64,000 nt of DNA from positions 682,001-746,000 of the forward strand of contig CP134604.1 of the NCBI GenBank assembly GCA_021555105.2. Direction: 5' to 3'. The DNA is from Thalassospiraceae bacterium LMO-JJ14 (GTDB lineage: Bacteria; Pseudomonadota; Alphaproteobacteria; Rhodospirillales; Casp-alpha2). The notes beneath the pieces were generated by a model. That model made no database searches. It was given only the letters and a program-made list of their open reading frames with translations, and had not been told where the DNA came from. Made by a program: the position numbers and the translations under genes. Shown here piece by piece: positions 9,126-18,400 of the stretch (positions are counted from its first letter, which is position 1; every line of letters begins with the position of its first letter).

Positions 9126-9980
9126 ATGAGCAAACAGCCAGAAACACGCATCACAAAACGTTTTGCCAAGCTTCGCGCCGAAGGCCGCGCCGGTCTGGTG
9201 ACGTTCACGACCGCCGGCGACCCGGACCTCGAGACGTCTGCGAAAATTCTCGACGGCATCGCCGAGGCCGGCGCCGATCTGATTGAGATCGGCGTGCCGT
9301 TTTCCGATCCGATGGCGGACGGTCCGGCCATTCAGGCAAGCTCCCTGCGCGCCATCAAAGGCGGCATGACGCTCAGAAAAACCCTGGCGATGGTGGCCGA
9401 GTTCCGAAAAAAGGATAACGAAACACCGATCGTCCTGATGGGCTACTACAATCCGATTTATATCTACGGCGTCGACAGCTTCCTGGTGGACGCCAAAAAA
9501 GCAGGTGTCGATGGCCTGATCGTTGTCGATCTGCCGCCGGAAGAAGAACGCGAACTGTGCCTTCCCGCGCTTGATGCCGGGATCAACTTTATCTATCTGA
9601 CGGCGCCGACGACGACGAATGCACGTTTGCCGCGGGTCTTGGAACATGCATCGGGCTTCGTTTATTTTGTTTCCATAACCGGGATTACCGGAACCCGTTC
9701 GGCGCAGGCCACCGATGTCGCGGGCCACGTCGGGCGTATCCGCGCCATGACGGATCTGCCGGTCGCGGTCGGCTTCGGTATCCGCACCCCGGAACAGGCG
9801 GCGAAAATTGCCTCTGTCGCCGATGCCGCCGTTGTCGGCTCGGCGCTGGTTGACCAGATCACGGCAAACCTTGATGATGATGCAAAGCCGGGCCCCGGAA
9901 CGGTTGATGCGGTACTTGGCCTGGTCAGGTCGCTCGCAGACGGCGTTCGCGGCGCGCAAAAAACGGAGAAAGCTTCTTGA
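9126..9980 (+). CDS. trpA: Tryptophan synthase alpha chain
   Basis: Cleaves indole-3-glycerol phosphate to indole and glyceraldehyde-3-phosphate. The 284-residue barrel contains [16 protein letters not shown] with the two catalytic acids (Glu and Asp), the loop [11 protein letters not shown], and [11 protein letters not shown] and VVGSALVD for phosphate binding. I placed the start at ATG 9126, which follows the trpB stop and begins [13 protein letters not shown] like relatives; the frame is open further upstream but only inside trpB. Its TGA overlaps the TTG start of accD. Confidence 0.97.
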   Translation: MSKQPETRITKRFAKLRAEGRAGLVTFTTAGDPDLETSAKILDGIAEAGADLIEIGVPFSDPMADGPAIQASSLRAIKGGMTLRKTLAMVAEFRKKDNETPIVLMGYYNPIYIYGVDSFLVDAKKAGVDGLIVVDLPPEEERELCLPALDAGINFIYLTAPTTTNARLPRVLEHASGFVYFVSITGITGTRSAQATDVAGHVGRIRAMTDLPVAVGFGIRTPEQAAKIASVADAAVVGSALVDQITANLDDDAKPGPGTVDAVLGLVRSLADGVRGAQKTEKAS

Positions 9981-10960
9981 GCTGGATTGCCAATTTCGTT
10001 CGTCCGAAACTCCGCGAGCTTGTCGGCGGGCGGAAAGAGGTTCCCGACAACTTGTGGCACAAGTGCCCGAACTGCGGGCAGATGATATTCCACAGGGATC
10101 TGACGAAGAACCTGCGCGTCTGCCAGCACTGCGATCACCATATGCGGCTGGGCGCGAAAGAACGCCTGGACATGCTGTTCGATGACGGCACCTACGAGCC
10201 GGTCGAGTTGCAATCGCCGGTAACCGATCCGCTCAAGTTCCGCGATATAAAGCGCTATACCGACCGTCTCAAGGAAGCACAGACCAAGACCAAGGAAAAG
10301 GATGCGATCCTTGTCGCACATGGCAGGGTCGGCGGCATCCAGACCGTGATGGCGGCTTTCGATTTTTCCTTCATGGGCGGATCGATGGGGCTTGCCGTTG
10401 GCGAGGGTGTGTTGACGGCGGCGCGATTGGCCGTGATTCAGCAGGCGCCGCTGGTCGTCCTTACATCGTCGGGTGGCGCGCGCATGCAAGAGGGCATCCA
10501 TTCCCTGATGCAGTTGGCGCGCACCACCATCGCCGTCGAGGAAGTCCGTGAAGCGGGACTTCCGTATATCGTTGTCCTGTGCGATCCCACGACCGGCGGG
10601 GTTTCTGCGTCGTTTGCCATGCTGGGGGATATCCATATTGCGGAGCCGGGCGCGGTCATCGGCTTTGCCGGACAACGGGTGATCGAACAGACAATCCGCG
10701 AAACCCTGCCAGAAGGTTTTCAGCGTGCCGAGTATCTGTATGAGCACGGCATGGTCGATATGGTCGTTTCCAGACGCGACCTGCGCGAAAAGCTGGCGCA
10801 GGTGATAAACCTTCTGATGGCGCCCGGCAAAGCCGGCGATCTTGTGCCGTTCGATACGGAAAGCGGCATCGACGCCGAAATTCTGCCTCCGGCCAAGGGC
10901 GGCAAAAACGCCACTGCCGGAATAGAAGAGGACGGCACGGAAAGCCGTGAACATACCTAA
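9977..10960 (+). CDS. accD: Acetyl-CoA carboxylase carboxyltransferase subunit beta
   Basis: Beta half of the carboxyltransferase that makes malonyl-CoA for fatty acid synthesis; works with AccA (not in the window). A four-Cys zinc finger is visible at Cys30, Cys33, Cys49 and Cys52, followed by the crotonase-like core with [10 protein letters not shown] and [14 protein letters not shown]. The TTG start is supported by the family N terminus (SWIANFVRP) and by overlap with the trpA stop (TTGA). The 3' end overlaps folC by 14 bp. Length 327 residues. Confidence 0.97.
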   Translation: MSWIANFVRPKLRELVGGRKEVPDNLWHKCPNCGQMIFHRDLTKNLRVCQHCDHHMRLGAKERLDMLFDDGTYEPVELQSPVTDPLKFRDIKRYTDRLKEAQTKTKEKDAILVAHGRVGGIQTVMAAFDFSFMGGSMGLAVGEGVLTAARLAVIQQAPLVVLTSSGGARMQEGIHSLMQLARTTIAVEEVREAGLPYIVVLCDPTTGGVSASFAMLGDIHIAEPGAVIGFAGQRVIEQTIRETLPEGFQRAEYLYEHGMVDMVVSRRDLREKLAQVINLLMAPGKAGDLVPFDTESGIDAEILPPAKGGKNATAGIEEDGTESREHT

Positions 10961-12245
10961 GAGCGATACGACGCTGAAGCGTCTGTTATCGCTGCATCCT
11001 AAACTCGTCGATTTATCGCTGGGCCGGATGGAGCGGCTTCTGGCTGCCCTTGGCCATCCGGAACGGCACTTGCCCCCGGTGGTGCATGTCACCGGCACCA
11101 ACGGCAAGGGATCTGTGCTGGCCTTTCTGCGCGCCATACTGGAAGCCGCAGGTCTATCCGTGCATGTCTATACCTCGCCGCATCTGGTTCATTTTCATGA
11201 ACGCATCCGACTGTGCGGGGAACTGATATCCGAAGACGATCTGGATGCGCTTTTGAAAGAATGCGAAGCCGCCAACGCCGGCCAGTCGATCACGTTTTTT
11301 GAAATCACCACGGCGGCGGCTTTTCTAGCCTTCTCGCGCATTCCGGCGGATGTGGTATTGCTGGAAAACGGGCTCGGCGGCCGGTTGGATGCGACGAATG
11401 TCGTTGCCCATCCGGCGGTAACGGCGATTACACCCGTTTCGCTCGACCACCAACAATTCCTGGGCGAAACCCTGGGTGAAATAGCGACCGAGAAAGCGGG
11501 GATCATCAAGCCGGGGGTTCCCTGTGTCGTCGGCCCGCAACTTCCCGATGCAATGGATGTGATCGTCGGCCATACCGAGGCACGCGAAGCGCCCTTGCTG
11601 GAATGGGGGCTTAACTGGCGTGCGCATGAGAACAGCAACGGCGACGGTATGGTACTGGAGCACCAGGGCTCGTGGCTTGACCTGCCGATGCCGGCTTTGC
11701 CAGGGACACACCAGATTGCCAACGCTGGGCAGGCGGCTGTGATTGCGCGCGCGCTTGGGACGTTCGAGATCACCGACGCACACATCGCCGAAGGATTGCA
11801 AAACGTTTCCTGGCCGGCTCGATTGCAGCGGCTGGATTTCGGGCCTGTCCTCGATGTGTTGCCCGATGACTGGGAGGTGTGGCTTGACGGCGGGCACAAC
11901 CCGGATGCGGGTGAAACCCTGGCCAGGCATGCGGGGCGGTGCTGGGCGGACAGACCGCTTTACCTGATTGCCGGGATGATCAATTCGAAGCAGCCAAAGG
12001 GGTATTTCAAACCTCTCGCCGGGGTCGCGCAAAGCGTGCACTGCGTAACGATCCCCGATGAGGATGCGGCGATCGACGCAACGGAACTCGCGGCCATAGC
12101 CGCCGCTGCCGGCTTGTCCGCGACAACTGCTGAAACCGCTCTTGAGGCTGCCAAGGCAATCGTCGCCGCTGCGGACCGCCCGGCAAGGGTGTTGATCTGC
12201 GGGTCTTTGTATTTCGCCGGGTCGATCTTATCCGATCATGGGTAA
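10947..12245 (+). CDS. folC: Bifunctional folylpolyglutamate synthase / dihydrofolate synthase
   Basis: Mur-ligase-type enzyme that adds glutamate to dihydropteroate and to folates. The 432-residue product has the P-loop HVTGTNGKGSVLAF (about residues 47-60), the ENGLGGRLDATNVV block and the C-terminal WLDGGHNPDAGE and LICGSLYFAGS motifs. It starts with GTG 10947 inside the end of accD, so it is likely coupled to it. This is the last gene of the 12-kb plus-strand block. Confidence 0.96.
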   Translation: MNIPKSDTTLKRLLSLHPKLVDLSLGRMERLLAALGHPERHLPPVVHVTGTNGKGSVLAFLRAILEAAGLSVHVYTSPHLVHFHERIRLCGELISEDDLDALLKECEAANAGQSITFFEITTAAAFLAFSRIPADVVLLENGLGGRLDATNVVAHPAVTAITPVSLDHQQFLGETLGEIATEKAGIIKPGVPCVVGPQLPDAMDVIVGHTEAREAPLLEWGLNWRAHENSNGDGMVLEHQGSWLDLPMPALPGTHQIANAGQAAVIARALGTFEITDAHIAEGLQNVSWPARLQRLDFGPVLDVLPDDWEVWLDGGHNPDAGETLARHAGRCWADRPLYLIAGMINSKQPKGYFKPLAGVAQSVHCVTIPDEDAAIDATELAAIAAAAGLSATTAETALEAAKAIVAAADRPARVLICGSLYFAGSILSDHG

Positions 12246-12254
12246 TCAATTATG

Positions 12255-12273
12255 AGAATGATTATCATTAGCA
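12255..12273 (+). promoter_or_regulatory. Candidate Fur box
   Basis: The 19-bp sequence gagaatgattatcattagc matches the classical Fur consensus (GATAATGATAATCATTATC) at 16 of 19 positions and has dyad symmetry (aatgat t atcatt). It lies 10 bp past the folC stop, in a gap whose only other flanking gene (the K+ channel) converges on it. No known iron-uptake gene follows, so its target is unclear. Confidence 0.6.
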
Positions 12274-12323
12274 TATAAGAGAAACTATGCTATCCCTGAT
12301 GCCGTAACCACGGGAGGGGTACC

Positions 12324-12365
12324 ATGACGATCCTGAGATACAATGAAATCCGGGCTGTCGCTTGA
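12324..12365 (+). CDS. Possible 13-codon reading frame downstream of the Fur box
   Basis: A tiny frame encoding MTILRYNEIRAVA, preceded at good spacing by a strong ribosome-binding site (GGGAGGGG, 12312-12319). It lies 50 bp after the candidate Fur box. Too short to place in a family; it lacks the residues of HemP. It could be a leader or small regulatory peptide, the remnant of a truncated iron-regulated gene, or part of a small RNA. The next gene on either strand is the 3' end of the K+ channel, 5 bp away and convergent. Confidence 0.3.
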   Translation: MTILRYNEIRAVA

Positions 12366-12370
12366 TTAGC

Positions 12371-13375
12371 CTAGCCGAATTTCGAGACCCGTTTCGATGA
12401 TCCGCCGGCCGGCGGGGCCCCGTCGTCAGGGTCGGGTTTTCGGATGATCGTTTGGCCGCATTGCTTACAACTTTCGGTTCCTGCCGTGAGTTTGCGATAC
12501 CCCGCCTTGAGGATGGCTGCCGCTTCATGCTGGTTCAGGCCAAGCTCCTCTTGAAGATGGCGTAACTCAAGATGTTCGTCCTCGTCGATGGCGCCGTCTT
12601 CGAGAACATGGTCGACAAGGTTTTCATATGTCTTGCGGCGTTGGTGCAGCGCCTCGTTGAAGCCGGATGCGAGAATGCCAGCCGGTAACGCTACCATACC
12701 CACACTGATGATCCCGATGACGGACGCACAGAGACGCCCGATCAAAGTCTGCGGTACGACATCGCCGTAACCGATGGTGGTCATGGTCACGACCGCCCAC
12801 CACAGGGCATGCGGTATCGAGGCAAAAGCTTCCGGCTGTGTGTCGTGTTCGGCCAGGTATGTGACACTGGCAGCAACCGTAATCATCATCAGCAAGACGA
12901 ACAGGGCTGCGGAAATGATCGGACCTTCATCGCGCAAAACCTGTAAAAGCAGGTTCATGGAATTGGCATAGCGGGTCAGGCGGAAGGCCCTGAGCAGCCG
13001 TAAGGCCCGCAACATACGCAGATCGGCGCCGAAAAAGGAACTCAGGTAGAACGGCAATATGACGATCAGGTCGATCAGCGTCAGGGGCGATAACATGAAG
13101 CGGAGTCGGCCTTTAAAAGGCGATTTATAGCGTGGGTTTCTGCTTTCAACCGAGGACCAGACGCGAAGCACATACTCGATCGTAAAGAAAGAAACAGAGA
13201 AGATCTCAAACGCATCGAAGTAGGGCGCATATTGAGCATAGACTTCCGGCATGGACTCGAAGATCACGGCGGCAACGTTCAACGATATCAGACCGATCAG
13301 GAAGAGATCGACAAAGCGGGCCAGAGGCTCTTCCGAGTGACCGGCGTCCAACAGCGAAAAAATCCGTTTACGCAT
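12371..13375 (-). CDS. Six-transmembrane voltage-gated potassium channel
   Basis: Inner-membrane Kv-type channel of 334 residues. Segments S1 to S6 can be followed between about residues 20 and 245. S4 carries six arginines at every third position (120, 123, 126, 129, 132, 135), the textbook voltage sensor. The pore loop has the K+ selectivity filter TIGYGD at residues 200-205. The cytoplasmic tail (245-334) is acidic, helical and includes a CxxC pair (CKQCGQ) near the end. There is no RCK/TrkA domain, so this is unlike E. coli Kch. Convergent with folC; a 20-bp palindrome lies 75 bp upstream. Confidence 0.93.
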   Translation of the reverse strand: MRKRIFSLLDAGHSEEPLARFVDLFLIGLISLNVAAVIFESMPEVYAQYAPYFDAFEIFSVSFFTIEYVLRVWSSVESRNPRYKSPFKGRLRFMLSPLTLIDLIVILPFYLSSFFGADLRMLRALRLLRAFRLTRYANSMNLLLQVLRDEGPIISAALFVLLMMITVAASVTYLAEHDTQPEAFASIPHALWWAVVTMTTIGYGDVVPQTLIGRLCASVIGIISVGMVALPAGILASGFNEALHQRRKTYENLVDHVLEDGAIDEDEHLELRHLQEELGLNQHEAAAILKAGYRKLTAGTESCKQCGQTIIRKPDPDDGAPPAGGSSKRVSKFG

Positions 13376-13450
13376 CTTACCCCCAAGCGTATTTCATGCT
13401 GCAAACCCTAGCTTTACTGAGCCGGAACGTGAAGTATTTGATTGTGACAG

Positions 13451-13470
13451 AACGTTTCAGCTGAAACGTT
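13451..13470. promoter_or_regulatory. Perfect 20-bp palindrome (operator-like)
   Basis: AACGTTTCAGCTGAAACGTT is an uninterrupted perfect palindrome between the DUF423 stop and the K+ channel start. It has no loop and no T tract on either side, so it reads as a dimeric repressor site rather than a terminator. Its size and symmetry resemble LacI/GntR-type operators; the regulator is unknown. Confidence 0.5.
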
Positions 13471-13862
13471 TAAGCACGCCGCAGCGCCGAAATCCCAATA
13501 AGTATCCATCCGGCAATCATGATCATGCCGCCTGTTGGAGCAAGGCCTGTTATGGGGACTATGCCGTTGAGCACGAAAATATAAAGCGATGCGGCAAACG
13601 CCAGCGAACCCACGAGCAGCATCCAACCGGAAATGCGGGCAAGAGTAGCCGTCAGGCCTGTCCGCCGGGTTGCCACCCAGGCGCAGGCAAATACGCCGAG
13701 CGCATGCCACATTTGATAGGCGACGCCGGTTTTCCAGATGCCGACAAGGCTTTGATCTGTGCCCAGCCCGTGCGCGCCATAGGCGCCCAGCCCGACGGCT
13801 GCCGCTGCCGACAACGCAGCCGCTGCGAGCAGATAATTGCGTGATAGAGCGGATTCTGTCAT
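13470..13862 (-). CDS. DUF423 family membrane protein
   Basis: A 130-residue inner-membrane protein with four predicted transmembrane helices and the family signature SAAAAVGLGAYGAHGL in the first helix, then GVAYQMWHALGVF and FAASLYIFVLNG. The family (E. coli YgdD is a member) has no firm function. Its ATG overlaps the stop of the upstream dehydrogenase by 4 bp, so it is probably the last gene of a three-gene operon. Confidence 0.9.
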   Translation of the reverse strand: MTESALSRNYLLAAAALSAAAAVGLGAYGAHGLGTDQSLVGIWKTGVAYQMWHALGVFACAWVATRRTGLTATLARISGWMLLVGSLAFAASLYIFVLNGIVPITGLAPTGGMIMIAGWILIGISALRRA

Positions 13863-14686
13863 GTGAGCGGCTCCATCTTGCGGATTTCTGCAATAATGGC
13901 GTCTTCGAAAGGTCCGGTGTCCATGTCATCCAGTCCTTCAAGGGCGTCGGTGAAGCTTTTTACATCCTTTTCGAGAATGCCCATAGTGTTGGCGGGATCA
14001 TAGCCTTCACGCGCCCAGTCTATCTTATCCAGATTGTCACCGTACCAGGTCGCGCCCGAGGAGGTTCGCATCACATCGAGAAGCTTTCCGGGCTCTATCC
14101 CGTATCCACCGGCCGCCTTGAGCGCGCGTCTGACGGCGACCACACCGGCAGCGGCGCACAGGTTGTTAGCAACCTTGCAGGCTGCCCCGGCGCCGACCGG
14201 ACCCAGGTGATGTACCTGTTCCCCCATGGCGTCGAAGATAGGCATCAATGCGGATACTGTGTCCGCTTCGCCGCCGACCATGAATGTCAGGCTGCCGTCG
14301 CGGGCACGGTAGGGGGCGCCGGACATGGGGGCATCGATGACGGTTACGTCACCCGGAACACGCGCCGCGACATCGCGGATATAGCGGGGCGACAGGGTCG
14401 ACGACAGGATCAGCGTTTTCGGACAATCCTGTCCCATGAGGATCGCCTGATCGTTGAACAGCAAGGCTTCCGTCTCGGCGATATCGCGGACAACGGAAAT
14501 GACCGTGCCGACCTTGGCGGCAAACGCCGGCGCGTCGGCGATCATGCGGTTCTTCATGTTATCGGAGGCATCGACCGGCTTGATATCGTAACCCCAGACG
14601 TCAACGCCCGCGCCAAGCAGGTTTTCCGCCATCGGCAGCCCCATGGCGCCACACCCGGCAACGCCGAGAACGGTGCCCCTGATCAT
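13859..14686 (-). CDS. 3-hydroxyisobutyrate dehydrogenase family oxidoreductase
   Basis: Beta-hydroxyacid dehydrogenase of 275 residues. The N-terminal Rossmann motif is GVAGCGAMGLPMAENL. DAPMSGAPYRARDGSLTFMV is the substrate-binding block, and the catalytic Lys is Lys171 in ACKVANN. Members of this family reduce or oxidise 3-hydroxyisobutyrate, tartronate semialdehyde, glyoxylate or succinic semialdehyde; the substrate here is not decidable. I chose ATG 14686, two bases after the upstream amidotransferase stop; GTG 14692 would overlap that stop and is an alternative. It lies in an operon with an amidotransferase and DUF423. Confidence 0.9.
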   Translation of the reverse strand: MIRGTVLGVAGCGAMGLPMAENLLGAGVDVWGYDIKPVDASDNMKNRMIADAPAFAAKVGTVISVVRDIAETEALLFNDQAILMGQDCPKTLILSSTLSPRYIRDVAARVPGDVTVIDAPMSGAPYRARDGSLTFMVGGEADTVSALMPIFDAMGEQVHHLGPVGAGAACKVANNLCAAAGVVAVRRALKAAGGYGIEPGKLLDVMRTSSGATWYGDNLDKIDWAREGYDPANTMGILEKDVKSFTDALEGLDDMDTGPFEDAIIAEIRKMEPLT

Positions 14687-14688
14687 GC

Positions 14689-15408
14689 TCACGAAGGTGA
14701 ACCGGCGTTCTGAACCAGATGTTCGAACAGCTTGAAATTTGGGTCGCCATCGTCGAGGAAAAATTCTGGATGCCATTGCACACCGATAGCGAAACGACGG
14801 TCCGGCAATTCTATGGCTTCGACGATGCCGTCCGGTGCACGGGCGCTGACAACGATGCCGTCGGGGATATCCTTCAGCGCTTCATTGTGAGCTGTGTTGA
14901 CGGCGATTTCCGACAAGCCGGTGATTTCATGAAGCCGCGTGCCATTGCTGACGCTCACGGTGTGGGCACGTTCCTCGGCGGGCTTTTCATTCAGATGGTC
15001 GACGGCACAATCCAACTCGGCAGCGATATCGTCATAAACGGTCGCACCGCGGGCGACGGCCATCACCTGCATGCCGGCACAGATGCCGAGTGTCGGCAGA
15101 TCGCGGCCAAGCGCATCCAGCATCAATGTGCGTTCGAACGCATAGCGGGGATGCACCGCTTCGTCATTGGCGGGCCTGCCGTAAACTTCCGCAGGAAACG
15201 GATAAAACCCGCCCGGCACGATCAGACCGCCAAGCGACGCCAGATACGCATCACGTGCATCTTCGATATAGGGGATGCCGAGAGGCAGGCCGCCGGCTTT
15301 CCATACCGCATCGAAATACGCGGTGCGCAATGCGTAATGCGGCCGTTTCGAGAACGAGCCCGAAGTTTCATAGTCGAGCAGGATGCCGATGAGCGGTCGA
15401 TTATTCAT
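14689..15408 (-). CDS. Class I glutamine amidotransferase-like hydrolase (PuuD/peptidase C26 family)
   Basis: A 239-residue protein of the gamma-glutamyl hydrolase group. The nucleophile is Cys110 in GICAGMQVMA, and the catalytic His213 and Glu215 are in VQWHPEF, so the triad is intact. GGLIVPGGFYPFP is the oxyanion region. E. coli PuuD of this family hydrolyses gamma-glutamyl-GABA; other members hydrolyse gamma-glutamyl anilides or folates. It heads a compact operon with a hydroxyisobutyrate-dehydrogenase-like enzyme and DUF423. The exact substrate is unknown. Confidence 0.87.
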   Translation of the reverse strand: MNNRPLIGILLDYETSGSFSKRPHYALRTAYFDAVWKAGGLPLGIPYIEDARDAYLASLGGLIVPGGFYPFPAEVYGRPANDEAVHPRYAFERTLMLDALGRDLPTLGICAGMQVMAVARGATVYDDIAAELDCAVDHLNEKPAEERAHTVSVSNGTRLHEITGLSEIAVNTAHNEALKDIPDGIVVSARAPDGIVEAIELPDRRFAIGVQWHPEFFLDDGDPNFKLFEHLVQNAGSPS

Positions 15409-15424
15409 AAGCTGATTCTAGGGC

Positions 15425-15482
15425 GCGCGGATGGTTTTGCAAACCATCGCGCATGCCTGTCTCCCGTCGGGAGACAGGCATG
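15425..15482. terminator. Two tandem hairpins after gltB
   Basis: Immediately 3' of gltB on the minus strand are two strong inverted repeats. One is a perfect 14-bp stem with a 3-nt loop (15452-15465 with 15469-15482). The other has an 8-bp perfect core, gatggttt/aaaccatc (15430-15437 with 15441-15448), extended by four pairs across a one-base bulge. Neither is followed by a long T run. They are likely a termination or 3'-end protection element for the gltD-GFA-gltB mRNA. Confidence 0.6.
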
Positions 15483-15488
15483 AAGAAG

Positions 15489-18400
15489 TTATTCGCCAGC
15501 CGTCTTCAGTCCGGTTTGTTCCGACAAGGTGACCGGGTGCTCAAGCTTGCCGATCATTTCCTTCGGCACGATCTGACGGAAATTCGGCAGTTCGCGGTTC
15601 CAGTCGTTAAGCAGACGCAGCGCGTGTCTGGAATGTGTGCGTTTAACGTGCTGCTGTATCTGTACCTTCAGCACATCCTGCCAGTATTCGGTTTCGACCG
15701 ACTGCCAGATGATGGTTTCAGGGTTGGCCTGCAAGTCGAATTTGTCGTCCGGGTCATAAACGAAGGCCATCCCGCCGGTCATGCCGGCGCCGAAGTTGGG
15801 GCCGACCTCGCCTAAAATTACGACCAGACCGCCGGTCATGTACTCGCAACCGTTCGACCCGCAGCCTTCGATCACCGCCGTGGCACCTGAATTCCGGACA
15901 CAGAACCGTTCCCCGGCCTGACCGGCGGCGAACAGGCGACCGGCTGTGGCGCCGTACAACACGGTATTGCCGATGATGGTATTCTTTTCGCTCTCGAGCA
16001 GGCTTGAGACAGGTGGACGCAGCACGATGGTGCCGCCCGACAGACCCTTGCCGACATAGTCGTTAGCATCGCCCAGAACTTCCAGTGCCAGGCCCTGCAC
16101 GGCAAATGCACCAAGAGACTGACCGGCGGAACCCCGCAGCCTGACCGTCAGATGGTTATGATCGAGGCCGGACATGCCGTATTTACGTGTGATCAGCGAG
16201 CTGGTACGCGCCCCGACGGCACGATGCGTGTTGCGGATCGCATAGGTGAGCTGCATTTTTTCGCCGTGCTGGAATGTCTGCATGGCGTCCTTGATGATCT
16301 GTGCATCCAGCGTGTCGGGGACCTCGTTGCGGCCTTCGCCGTCGTAATAGCGGGGATACCCGCCATGGTCGGCCTGTTGCAGCAACGGGTTCAGATCAAG
16401 ATCGTCGAGGTGCGCCGCACCTCGGCTGACCTGAGCCAGCAGGTCAGAACGCCCGGTGATTTCCTGCAGCGTTTCATAGCCGAGGTCGGCAAGAATTTCA
16501 CTGACTTCTTCGGCGACAAACGTGAACAGGTTGACGACTTTCTCCGGCGTGCCGGTGAATTTTTCACGCAAAGCCTCATCCTGCGTGCAGACGCCGACCG
16601 GGCAGGTGTTGGAATGACACTGACGGACCATGATACAGCCCATGGCGACCAGCGATGCCGTGCCGATGCCGAACTCGTCAGCCCCCAGCATTGCCGCCAT
16701 GACGACATCACGGCCGGTCTTGATGCCGCCATCCACACGTAATTTCACCTTATGGCGGAGTCTATTCAGCGTCAGCACCTGGTTGGCTTCGGAAAGACCC
16801 ATTTCCCAGGGGATACCGGCATATTTGATGGAACTTTGCGGGCTTGCCCCGGTGCCGCCGTCGTGGCCTGAAATCAGGATCACGTCCGCCTTGGCCTTGG
16901 CGACCCCCGCGGCAATCGTGCCGACACCCGACCGTGCAACAAGTTTCACACAAACGCTGGCATCCGGGTTGATCTGCTTGAGGTCATAAATCAGCTGCGC
17001 CAGATCCTCGATGGAATAGATATCGTGGTGCGGCGGCGGACTGATCAGTGTGACCCCCGGCGTTGCGTGCCGTAGCTTGGCAATCATGCTCGAGACCTTG
17101 AAACCCGGCAACTGTCCGCCTTCGCCCGGTTTTGCACCCTGAGCGACCTTGATTTCGATTTCGCGGCAGTTATTCAAGTATTCCGCCGTCACGCCGAAGC
17201 GACCCGACGCCACCTGCTTGATGGCGCTCGAAGGGTTGTCGCCGTTCGGCCGCGGCTGGAAGCGGGCGGGGTCTTCGCCACCTTCACCGGAATCCGACTT
17301 GGCGCCGATTCGGTTCATGGCAATGGAGAGAGTCTCGTGCGCTTCCGGGCTAAGCGCGCCCAGTGAAATCCCGGGTGCAACGAGACGTTTGCGGATTTCA
17401 GTAACGCTCTGCACCTGTTCGACGGGGATTGTCGGGCGGTCCGGTTTGAAAGCCAGCAGGTCGCGAATGAAGATCGGCTGACGTGAATGCACGCCTTCGG
17501 AAAACTTTTTGTAGAGAGAATAGGACTCACTGCTGACAGCCGACTGCAGGACATGGATCAGCTTGCCGTCGTGGCCGTGGCGCTCCCCGCCGGCACGGAC
17601 TTTGTAAAATCCACCGACGGGCAGGGGGATTGCATCCTTGCTGAAGGCTGTCTTGTGCATGGCGGCGACGTTTCGCTTGATACCAGGCAGGCCGATACCG
17701 GAAATCCGCGACGCCATGCCGGGGAAGAACTCCGCAACCAGCGCCCGCGAAAGTCCGACAGCTTCGAAGCAGTAGCCGCCACGATACGAGCTGAGCACGC
17801 CGATACCCATCTTCGACATGATCTTCAACAGACCCTGATCGATGGCATCTTTATAGTTGTCGACCGCCTGTTCGACGCTGAGGCCTTCCAGAAGGCCGCG
17901 GCGCTGACGGTCATAGATCGCCTCTTCGGTCAAATAGGCATTGACGGTCGTAGCACCGACGCCGATCAGAACGGCAAAATAATGCACATCCAGGCATTCC
18001 GACGAGCGCACGTTGATCGACGTAAAGGTGCGCAGTTCCTCGCGTACCAGATGCGTGTGCACACCGCCGGCGGCCAGGATCATCGGCACCGGCGCACGCT
18101 CGGCGCCTGTGTTCATGTCGGAGAGCACGAGGTGTGTCTTACCGGCGCGTACAGCGGCTTCGGCTTCAGAGCGGATGCGCTGCAGGGCTTCGGTCAGGGA
18201 ACCGGGGCCTTCGGGAACGAATGTGCAGTCGACTTCGGCAGCTGTATCGCCCATATAGCGTTTCATGGCCTCGAAAGAGGCATTCGACAGCACCGGACTT
18301 TCCAGCTGCAACAAATCGCACTGGCTCGGTTCCTCGTCGAGGATATTGCCGAGGTTGCCGAGCCGGGTCTTGAGGCTCATTACCCGGCGTTCTCTGAGAC

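Noticed and set aside
7856-9331. Minus-strand open frame (491 codons) antisense to trpB
   Set aside because: trpB is complete and conserved; the antisense product resembles no protein family.
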